Assembly (NCBI GenBank): GCA_032622095.1
Contig: CP136065.1
Span: 206,560,151-206,624,150, forward strand
Source: Siphonodentalium dalli
Taxonomy: Eukaryota; Mollusca; Scaphopoda; Gadilida; Siphonodentaliidae
Direction: 5' to 3'
DNA: 64,000 nt
Shown piece by piece: positions 34,980 to 47,300 of the stretch; the stretch's first letter is position 1, and every line of letters starts with the position of its first letter. The position numbers and the translations under genes were made by a program. The notes under the pieces were generated by a model that did not search any database, had not been told where the DNA came from, and was given only the letters and a program-made list of their open reading frames with translations.

Positions 34980-35316
34980 ATGCTGTTAACTGAACCTGGA
35001 CTGTGGACTCTAATTGGTATGTTCGCTGCGGGATTATTCTACTATTATGTCTGGTTGTCTGGCCGGAAGCGTCATCCAGGTCCATTGCCTCTCCCGATTT
35101 TCGGGAATGTTTTAAGTTTGTTTTACAAGGAGTATGACGTCCTGTTTGATGAATATCGTAGGCGTTATGGCGACGTCTTCACTTTCTGGATCTTCCATAA
35201 GCCAATGGTTGTACTGAACGGCTATGACGTCATTCGAGAAGCATTGGTCAAACGAGCAGACGACTTCAGCGAGCGACCAAAAGCGGATCTTTGGGATTCT
35301 GCATTCGAATGTGAAG
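34980..35316 (+). CDS. P450 exon 1 (anchor, hinge, start of B region)
   Basis: Codes for residues 1-112 plus one base (phase 1). The ATG at 34980 is the first in frame and gives the expected short anchor (LWTLIGMFAAGLFYYYVWL), then a basic stop-transfer (SGRKRH) and the proline hinge. The donor is GAAG followed by GTAACG. Confidence 0.9.
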
Positions 35317-38300
35317 GTAACGCTATATTTACATCCTTTGTCGCCATGCGCATAACCATAACAGCAACAACGATCACTACCAGGGTCCGTAAGAGCCAGG
35401 GTCAGTAACAGCCAGGGTCCGTATCAGCCGCATACCGGTTGTACTTCAACTACGTTAAACTATTAATCAATATGTGGTGATGTACTAATATTACATACAT
35501 GATTATTATCTGTAATGAAAATGAGTTATATAATATATATATATACAGACCTATTTGCATCCATGTACACACATTCATATACACACATCAACACGAAAGT
35601 ATATCGCAAACCTACGGACAAATGTACTTACCTGAACCCGAACAGTTTCCACCCCGATCACACTAAATCGTCCGTCATATACAGCCAAGCTCTACGTTAT
35701 AATGGGATATGCAGTGACTCGAAAACGCGGGACATACAAATCGGGCATCTTCAGCAGAACTTCGTCAACCTGGGATATAAGCAGAGAGTTGTAAACAGAG
35801 AGATAAAAAAAGCAGTTGACAAGGACAGGGTGGAACTACTTCAGTATAATTCCGACGACAACCATCAGAATACTCCATCAAAAATACCACTGGTAGTCAC
35901 ATTTCATCCAAAATTACAAAAACTAAAAACTATCGCCAAGGACCTACAATGTGTGCTTCAAAATGATGACAAACTGCGTGATATTTTCTCTGAATTACCT
36001 TTAATGTCATATCGACAACCTCCGAACCTCCGAAAGAGTCTAGTTAGAGCACAGAACTTGCATAACAACCAACAGAACGGAACATACCCGTGCGGAATAT
36101 GGAATTGTGCAACATGCTCTTCTGTGACAAATGGAACTCTGACCAACAGTACCGGGAAATCTATCACACCGAGTGTGTTATTCTCGTGCAGCTCTGAATG
36201 TGTTGTTTATGCTCTGACGTGCAGACAGTGTCCCGGGCTTATCTACATCGGAGAGACTGGCCAAACCCTCAGAGGCCGCATGAATGGACACCGGCATGAC
36301 ATAACATCAGAAAATATATTCGTGCCCGTGGGAGAACATTTTAACTCTTCTCGCCATTCAGAGGAATACCTCGAGGTCAGAGTTCTCAGAGCAGGATTGA
36401 AACGACAGAGAGCAAGGAAAACAGTAGAGTTGAAATTAATAACCAACATGGACACCATCCGGAAAGGGTTAAACAGGGACTATGGTTTTCTCTCACATTA
36501 CGCTGTACTGCATAATTTCCGGCGAATTCGGCACTCGGGAGCAGCCGCGACGTAGACGCTTTCCGTCACTCTTGTTATGCACGTCATCGTGAGGGACACT
36601 TTCAACGTCAACGACTTTTCACTATTTGTTCACTTCATACTTGATAAAGGCTACTAGATAGCCGAAAGCTCGTGTTTTTTAAAAACTCAAATGAGTCTTA
36701 AATGGTGTTACTTTATTTTATTCCCACATAGGTATACATATACATACGCATACATATACGTATATAGACACATGCATGCATACATATACACCTTCAATTA
36801 AATGTCAATATTTGAATGACAAGGCTCCATAAAGTGACGAAATGCCCGATGCATTGTGAAAATAAGCTTACATGTTCCAATTGGTGTGTTTTCTGCTCAA
36901 ATATTAGCGCGTGCACATTGTGGTGCATTCGGACAACGCTCCAGTAATTTGATATAGATATTTGAGGGAGCTAATTCTCTATTCGCAACAAAAATTGATG
37001 TATTTAAGTGGGAAATATTGACCATATCATGTGAAAATCCACCGTGTCCGAGTTATACGATGGCCGGGTGTTCGACTACTGGCCCAGAGGTTTCGCTTGG
37101 ACCCCGGATCGATTCACCTCGATCCTCGATAATACAAAAGCAGCGTTTCTATATCACTATGGTAACCACGACTGCTTTATGATCCAGTAGGTGCAAATAT
37201 CATGCTGTTTCTCTTAGACTTTGAGACTTTCCCAAAACGAACCTTCGCATGTGCATGGCTGAGATGATGTAGTTGACGGAAGCTCTTGTCACTTTGACAC
37301 AAATAGCAAGATGTATTCGTAAATTGACAATTTATGCGAATACTCAACTAATTCTGATTAAAATTGAATAGCCAAAATGGAATAGTGCAATCTAACAAAA
37401 AATGCGCCTACTATACAAATGATGGTTTGATCTGCGTTATGTATAACCAGTGTTCGCGCTGTCGGTGGCTAATTGTTTCGAAAGTGGCCAAAAATAAATT
37501 AATTTGGCCAAAGTTTTTTTTTAATCCAAATGGAGACGGAAAACTGATTCAAAACCACTAAATATCTCGACGAAATTAGACGACGAAACAGTATCGCCGA
37601 TTCACAACCTTGGACATGAGGGTTTCGTTCTTCGGAAACATCGTACCACTGTACCATCATATCTCATATATATTTTGAAGACCTCTGTATGTTTGTATGT
37701 TTGTATGTATGTTTGTTTGTCATTTATACAAATCTACGATTCTCGACCGATCGGGACGAAATTTGGTACGTGTGAATTGAATATTTGTTTATTATAGTGA
37801 CATTGTGTTACATATATAAATGCGTATACACACACAACAATAATCGACAATTACACCCGGCCCATAGGGCCTATAAGTCACTCTATTTCAAAATAAATAT
37901 AATTATTAATTAATTAATTTTGCGGCGTCGTTATGTGTGTAGTTTGACCAGGCGGTGGACGTTGTCGTATTGGCGAGCCCGTGCGGCACCCGTGCGGCGC
38001 ATGCGCAGACGAGATCTCGGAAACGGGTGGAGCTATCGACTTGAAATTTGGTATGTGAATGTATCTTGCCCCGGATACGAATTTTATCGGGTCGCCGAGC
38101 CCGTGCGACGCCAGCTTCGCGCATGCGCAGACGAGATCTCGGAAACGGGTGGAGCTATCGACTTGAAATTTGCTATGTGAATGTATCTTGCCCCGGATAC
38201 GAATTTTATCGGGTCGCCGAGCCCGTGCGACGCCAGTTTCACGCATGCGCAGACCAGATCTCGAAAACGGGTGGAGCTATCGACTAGCCCGGACAACGTC

Positions 38301-41300
38301 GGGCGGGGTAGAGCTATCGACTTGAAATTTGTTTTTTGAATAGCCCGGACAACGTCGGGCTCATCGGCTAGTCTCATATATATGTTGAAGACCTCTGTTT
38401 GTCTGTATGTCTGTATGTCATTAATACAAATCTACGATTCTCGACCGATCGAGACGAAACTTGGTACGTGTTTGTAGTTTGACCAGGCGGTCGTCGTTGT
38501 CGTATTGGCGAGCCCGTGCGGCGTCCGCTTCGCGCATGCGCAGACGAGATCTCGGAAACGGGTAGAGCTATCTACTTGAAATGACAACGTCGGGCTGGGT
38601 AGAGCTATCGACTTGAAATTTGGTTTTTGAATAGCCCGGACAACGTCGGGCTCATCGGCTAGTCATATATATAAGAGTAGGATATTTCTGTCTACCCGTT
38701 TGTCTGTGTACCCGTCTGTCTGTTCGCGACGTTTCTCCCAGACCAATGATCCGATTTCAACCAAATATGGGGTGGTGACTCTGTATATCCCGCTGGATGC
38801 CATAACGGCGTCAGTGTTTCAAAATATTGATAAAAAAACAATATATTTAAAAAATGATTTTTTTAAATTAAATGTTTTTTTTTTAAATCCAAACGTTTAA
38901 ACGGAGCCTGGTTCAGCTAATAATTAGTAATTTCACACAAAAATTCAATCATCAAATAGGTCATTGGGGAGAAGCGTCATGTGTCAAAATGTTGAGTTAA
39001 ATGTTTAATTGCATGAATTAACACTATACCCCATATATTACAATAAATAATAAAACACCCACGAATATGTCAGACCAATGAAAACAAATATCATGCAGGT
39101 TAGATCTCTCAAACAGGGAGCAATCAAATGGAAATATGCCACTGTAGATACTTGGTCAGCTGTGGATTTGGCATGTGACCTAAAACTCCTCTTAACTCCA
39201 AATATATTATTTTTGTCTTTCAGAACGAAAATAAATATGAAATGTCTTGAATCACGTGATTTTCAGATATTATATCATGTATATAATTATGAACTTCACT
39301 TTTAGCGGACGACGTTAACAAATTCCGTATAGAATTGCGACGAATTTCAGAATCTTTTTTTATCACATAATCACATTTTAGCAATGAACAATGATCTCGA
39401 AACGGCTGGGGTTAAACAAATTAATATATATTTCCTTATCATAACCAAAGATGAAGTAAGGACACCTTCAAGAAAAAATATAGTTCCATTTTAAATGACA
39501 TATTTTGTACCTGTAATCATTATTACATTTTGATTACTTTTTGATTAATATTGGATACTCAGTATCATACTGTAGTACTGTTCTTCAGTGTTCACAAATA
39601 CAAACCAACAACATATAAGAGAGTTAATACAATTTACCCATGTTTTATGTTAGTGGTGCATTGTGGAGTGATATATCTTGATTTAAAACAAAGGCAGTAA
39701 TTGTCAATTGTTTGTTTTACTGGAAAAACAAGTCCATAGTGAACATGTCTGTGTTCACTTTGAACTATTTGTTATTGTTTCATTGTGAACGGTTACGTAA
39801 ACAAAATCTGGTCGTGACAATACAACTTAGTATTTTATTATAACCAGATAACACATGCGAAAAGATAACCTGGGTGGGTGGAGCCAAGTTGGACCTATGG
39901 CAGTGGACGTTACGACTCAAATAACAACACACAATTATTGAATACAGTACACATACTATTGCATAGTGGGCCTGAACCTATATTGGTCCTTACACATTTT
40001 AGAATGTATTGTAACGTGTCCTTGTATATCAGCATGAATGATACAACACAATGCATTCGAAAGACAATGCAAGGTTCTAATATGAATAAAGATGCTAGCC
40101 AACTTCAATTGTGATTAAGTCTTATTGTGACTGCTGTCGACGATGGCTGTAGTCACACTGGTACAGTAGAGCTAATTAAAGACACGGTTGGCCTTGGCGG
40201 TGGGTATCCTGTGAAAATATATCCACCCGTCAAAAACCGCCACAAACAGAAAGAACATCAAAATGTAGATAGACTTTGTCCGTATACAAATAATAAATAT
40301 CGCATAAACAATATGTTATGGTCATATGTTTGACCATTGTTATGTAAACAGAAGCGTAAAAAGTTACTTTTCTGGTGTTTGTTTATATTATGATGGTAAA
40401 CATAAAGAGCGTTTTTGTTGGTGAATACCTGATATGGAACTAATAAAGAGCATTTATGCCATTTGTGTGTGATTAGCCAGTAGCATTGTGCTGTCTTCTG
40501 TAACACAATCAGGCTCTTGCTTAGGTAAAATATAGTAGGTCTTTATGATAACATGCTGTTTACGCGATGGTCATGGTATATATGAACGGAACTGTATGCG
40601 TTTTACTGTTTTTCTGTTTACGGTGTTTGGAACAAATATGAATATTTTCGACAATTAAGGCCGCACGTGCCTTTAACTGAACAAAGCAGGTGTGATGTAC
40701 ACCGGTAGACCTAATCAGCTGGTGCGCCGTTTACTGCATTCAGTGAGATTAAGCTGCATTTAATCCTCATCAGGATTTCAATAGATGATTATCAAATAAA
40801 CCTTAGTGTTATGTTCATTGTGTTGGGCATTGAAACTAACAGGACATATAAATAATTTCTGATTATTTCTGATATTTTTTCATAAATATTATGCGTTAGT
40901 TGCAATCCATGTAAGAAAACTAAAAATATATTAAATGAAATAAATACATATAAATATGTTGGCACACAACTGTATGATGAAACATCACTAATGAATGTAA
41001 AAAGCTTATGTGTTTAGTGCTTGATTGTTTTATTTGTTACATGTAAGTCGTTCCTTGTTTACATGGTATATAATTTATTCAATAACATTTGATATTTTAA
41101 TTTGACTTATTACATCATTATTCCAATGTGCTAAACAAGGTTTTAATCAGTTGTAATCTTGAAGTAATCAATAACATTTGACCAGAGATACCACATAGAA
41201 AGATGCGACATTAATTTTCACTCTTTGCGTGGGGTTCTGAGAGGGTCTCTATGCCAGGAGAGATCTCTGGCAATAGAAAACTAATAGAGAATAAACAATG

Positions 41301-44300
41301 TTTTATCACATAATCTGTCATGTTTGTCCAGTGCTTCACAGACAAAAAAATCTCACACATGCTCAAGCTAGTGGAGATGAGAAAATTTATACTTACTTGT
41401 ATTTACAGATGACTAATTTTTAGTAACTTTCTATCCTTGCGATTCGTTGTTTTCTGTTTAATGTCGTAATGTTGGAATTTCAATGTTGCTGGATTCTCAG
41501 ATTGATAAATAGATCCGTGATTTTCTTGCCAACTGAACCACAAAATTGGAATTTCACATCACTGGCACCATGCATGGATGCTCTCAGCCGTGTATGTATG
41601 TTGCCAAGGTACATTACATTTGGAAAGAGGTTGACAAACATTCATTCAAGGAAGGTTTCGTCAGTCGGGATGTTGGGTCCCCCATCCATATTCTCCTGTG
41701 GGTTGATTGATGTCTTTCAGAGAAGAGAATATTTGTTTTCTGTCACCATCTGATTGCCTTTTCCCCCACAATTAAATTATGTACACAATTGCAGCTTGTG
41801 TGGTTTTCAGTTGCTTTAAAGATGCAGTATCCCGCAATGTACATTAATGCATTAGATATCGGTAATGATGCCACAATATCACTGATGCCCGTGACAATTT
41901 GTACTGGAGTGTCTTGGGGTACTGGAAAATCCAAATAATTTGGTTGGCTTGATTGTTTGGTACTTCCGATGGTAATTAAAATCTTGTCAGCATCATCGAT
42001 GCAATTTGATGGTTTTGCCGTGTTAGTGCCGTTGTGACAAAGCATTTCCTGAATGAATTGGCGAAGTGATCAGCCTCTGGATTGTCCCGAAATCCACATG
42101 AAGATCTGACACCTGAAAACAGGTTCTCTGGACAATCCTGATTTAGTCTGTTAGTAAGGAGGTATTTATGTTCGTCTTCAGATTGCTTCCAACGTTCCAA
42201 CAGACAAGAGATGGAAACTATCCATCCATTGAGGAAGTATAATTTTCTCCCACCCAGATCTTGCACTCTTTTTAAAAATAGTTCGTGGAGCGACCCATTC
42301 TGCAATGCTGCTCGATGGTTTTTGAGTGTCTTTTCATTTGCTTTGAGTTGAAGCAATTGACAAGCATATCAAATGTTTGAATGAAACTGGCTGTTGGTTT
42401 TGCAGTTTCTGGTAAACCACAAAGAGAAATATAGGTGTATAATGCAGCAGAAACCGTTCAACTCAGCATCTGTGTTGCTAAATGCACCCTCATTTTGGAA
42501 AAGTTGGTCGGCGCCATATGTTTTGTACCGATTTTGGGATACAAACGATTTTGTTGTTTTGAATACCGATCATAAAGTTCTCGCACATATGTCCATTTGA
42601 TAATAACATTGTCAATCTTGAAATCATATTTCATGATATTATAACATGTGCATTTGATTAGATGGGGTGGATCGAACATGCCAAATATTTTGCTTACATC
42701 CTTTTTAAAGAATGGCTTCTCACTGCATGTGCCAAGGCTTTTGAATAATGCTCTGTTTCCTGAACCTAAATTACAAATAACACACTTGACGACAACTCAT
42801 GCAGCATTAACTATGTCAATAACTTCAAATAACAGAGATTTCAAGATAGAGAAAGATATATCGCTTGAAAAATAAAAGGCTACTAGCTGTTTCAATCTTT
42901 TGACTAATCCTCTAACCATGAAGACCAAGCCGTGATTATCGATAATTTTAGACAGACCAATTTTCGGTCCATAATCTTCTAATCCAGTCTGTCTGAATTT
43001 TTGTCATATTTGAGGTGTTGCTTTATGCTCATTTCATCGAACACAACAGCACGGCTCCTTTCTAATTCTGGCATTACGTCAAATTTCTTCTGAAAAATAT
43101 CAAGTTTGTGATCAAGGAATCAAGAATAAGATCCAGTAGATTGTACCCAACGTTGTAGGAACGAACGCTAGGAAGGAAGAATATTTTTTGACAAAAATCT
43201 ATATGCTTTTGGACTCTGATAATGTAATGATAATGCAAGCATTTTCTCTTTGTTGTCAAATCTGTGACCTTTCTTCCTGCCATTATTACATGAAACTTGA
43301 TAAAAGTACATGTCCTCTCATGAATTATCTGCTTTATATTCGAAAGAATCAAATCCAGTTTCAGCTTTCTATTAGCTCTTTTTGTTGAGTATAGCTTCTT
43401 CTTCAGTCGATGAGCGCGAACTCGTTCACGTTTCAACTGACTTTCAATTCGCGCATGTTGCAGTTGAGCAGGTAACTCATGTGACGCAGGTAACTCATTC
43501 AACTGCTTTATTATAGTAGTAGGGTCATAATGCGTGTCAACTGAAAAGTAGGGAAATATAGTTCAGGTTATTAACATTTGAAACCCATGACAGTCAATAT
43601 ATATATAGCATGTATATATCTAACCAACCCATAACTACCAAACATTGCAAACTATTGCTGGGTTTTTAGCTTTGAAAAACTACATCTACTCATACATACA
43701 TGTATATATTAGCAAGCACATGTATAGTATTTCCAGATATATTATAATATTTAATATCTCTGGTATATCTGAAGATGTAGAATTCATGTGAACTCAAGCT
43801 GCATGGAATCAAACATCTGCAATATGATTCAGTAAACCTCACCTGCAATTCTCTTGTTGTCAATTAACTGATGTCACTGAAAAGTTCGACGCTTTGCATA
43901 ATCTATTTTATAGCTGTTGTGTAAATTATCTATATAATTGTCAACTATCAAATAAGTAACATAATTGAATAAGACAGGCATATTTACCTCTCTTGCTCCT
44001 TTGGGAAGCGGAAGAATGAACACTGGCCATCTGGACAATCATCTGGACAAATATCTTGCTTGTCATTCTTCCATCTGGCATTGGCAAATTGATAGCTGCG
44101 CAATGTGTTTTGGACATTTTTGGTGTTTTATCCAAGAGCGGTATCCATTTGGAATCTTACTTTCTGCAGATGTACCGAGAGTGTAGATTGTATTCTATAA
44201 TCAGCCTTTATACACATTATGTACCCCACAATTTTGACCATTGATGTCCTCTATGTGGGAGGCATTTTAACAATTCCCATACAGTTTCTCATATATATCA

Positions 44301-47300
44301 TTATATGACATACGAAAAAAGATAAAGTAGACCTTTTTTATGTGTTTCGGAATTAATATATTCACAATCAGTGACAAATATTTGCCACCATAGTAGATAT
44401 GTTTGCTTATACAACCCACACATATTTTCCACCAATTCCGGTCATAAGTCTTATGTTATCAGCATTATTCACCAGAGCCACACATTTTTAATTATCTGAA
44501 CCGATAAGAACACAGTGCTATGTTTCCTCAATTTTATAAATGTGAAATGATTTCATTCCTGCTATTAATTGAAACTTAATCATCGTTTTATATAATGTAG
44601 GTAGAGGTTTCCACTGCAATTACATTAGAGACCCAGTGCTTAGACTCTCTCAGACACCAGGGGAGGTAATTACATGTTTAGCGCTGAGTGTTGTATCTTT
44701 CTATATAGCATCTGTGATTTTACTAAGTAATAGTAATCGTAATCATTACATTTAAAAAAATGTAATCAGTATTCGTAATTGTAATCATGTATGTCAAATG
44801 TAAATGTAATCGTAATCGAGTGGTTTGATTGGGGACGTTAATGGCTGTCCCGTGTACAACACATGTGTATGTTAAAGAAACGATCCACAGGTAAATGACA
44901 CAAAATCCTATCTAAATTTCTCTCTTCGGGGCATAAGCTTCTGGTACGTTGTAGTTATGTAGTAGAATTACCTGCCTAACAGGTACGTAAAAGTTTAGTA
45001 ATAAAATTCCAGGCCTGTCGAGTTGATTCCATGCAGTATGGTTCACGATCGTTGCAAAATACTCCTCCAGGTATGTGTATATGAAATAGTAGAAACAAGT
45101 TCTACTGAAACATGCCGCCTCCCTAGAACAACAGTACTAATAATAAGTATATGCAGCTGTGTGAGTGCGTACGCCATCGATGGTTCTCATGATATGATGT
45201 ATTTACAGTATTTACTGAAAAAACAAAGACCCCCTCCCTAGATTAAGACAACTAACAGTAAAATCTATACAGCTTTGTGAGTGCGTACGCCATCGACGGT
45301 TCTCCTGACATATGAGGTATTTACAATAATATATAACATGGAATCAGCAACGGGTGCAATGTTGCCTGAATCGCGATTTAAAGCTCTTCAAGCATCGCCG
45401 TTTAGTCGTACGTTGATTTAAACATATTTATTTGGTCCCATACATACATATGTATAAACATGGTACATAAAGCAAAGGGGATTTGAGGTCAAACCTGTGC
45501 TAAATACGTAGTGTTACCACTCTCCCAATACAAAACAACTAAGTAAATGCACAGATAACAAAAAACATAAATCATTTCGAAAAACAGAAATATATTGTGA
45601 TGAAATTCGGGATGTATTGGTGAATATGTACATGCATCTGAGTTCGATACTAGCGTGGATAGCAAGTAGACACCATAATTTCAACAACATCAGGCTCAAT
45701 AATGAATAAATCGGATTAGAATAATTAGCTTGTACATGGAATATATCAATTAATTTCACAATATATATGTATTAATGACGATAGTGATGGTGAAGTAGTG
45801 AGAAGGACAAAAATGCTCATCATGTCCCAGCAAAGCGGCTGGTATCTTAGATGTGCGCGTGAACCAACTTACCAAATGTGAAATATTTTAGTGGCATTGG
45901 GCTTGCATTGCGGTTTTCCCGTTTAACATGCTTCACAAACTCACCATTTGTGTTAATTCCGAGTTGTCAATTGCATAGAGTTCCAGTCCTTTATACAGAA
46001 TGTGGAAAGGGTGCACCCAACCTGGCTGAGTCAGATCGAAAAGACACGAAATCATTAGCATTTAACTTTTCGACTGGCTTCTAAGTTCTCCCAACCCATA
46101 TCGGCCATTAATCGGTTTAGTGATGTAGAGCGAGTGAAACCAGTCACAGGATGTATTGGATTCCTGTTAAGTGTGAATTTAAGTTTCCCTAATTCGAAAT
46201 CTATAGTCTCGTGTTTGCACATGCTGACAAGGAGTTTGTTTTAATAAGTTGGTGCGTGGATTTTCCCCCAGAAAAGTGGGTCAGTCGGTTGGGAAAAAAA
46301 TCCCTCCTCAAAATATACTCAAATTTCATATTGAAATTCAACCATCAGATTAAGCATATGAGGACTGGAATGTTTCCAACTGTGGAATTGGAACTACAAA
46401 TGTGAAATAACCCATATGAATTGCTCCTTTTAATACAGAGAAAGATCAATATTAGTACATGTCATTTGAAGTCAAAGCATGTACCTATTACTTCAGTATA
46501 ATAAATATAGATAGACAAAACCAATGGTACATCAAATTGGGATGACAATTCTGACACTGTATTGCACATATGAATTTCGGGCTTTTCCAAATCCAACAAG
46601 AGTCAAATAAACTTGGGTACTACTAACCAGGCCTACATGTAGGTATCCAATAAAAAAAGCTTACAGTATGTGGATATGGCAATACCCCATCATGGTTTTA
46701 CTACGATAGCTATCGGGCAATTCCACGTCAATGTCACCCTGTGCCAAACAGGATTTTGTGGCATAAAATTAGTCATAACATAAAGAATAGCGGGAATTCT
46801 TTATAATTATGATGATCTTGATGATTGTGAGATACTGAGCTTTGAATTGATATAAGGACCAGCAAGAGCAAAATCCGATAATTGTTTCTTACACATCATA
46901 GAATATGAACTTTGCAATATTTCTGTTTTTGACTTCTTTCCCAATTGTCAAAATCAACACTTTTCACATAATTTAAAGGTTATCTGAATGAAACAAACAA
47001 GATATTGCACATACATTTCTATTTTATTTTAGGAAAATGCAATTTCTGAGTTCTCAGATGTACGTCTGACACCAAAATCTGTATGTCCCTCACCAGTTAA
47101 TTAACAACATGGGCGGAGCTAGTTCGCTAGTTTCGTATTAAATAGTGATGAACTATATATTTTCAGTTTTAAAATAGTGAATTTTCCTTCTTCGACATTT
47201 AAATTTCAGAGAAAATTGTATCATCTCATGCTCTATATCAAAATAATTTGGAAATCAGTGGAAGTTTTAACAATGATAATGCCAGGATTGCCCAGCCTAT

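Noticed and set aside
37060-37130. tRNA-like GGCCGGGTGTTCGACTACTGG context
   Set aside because: The candidate T-arm and acceptor do not pair, and the spacing is wrong.
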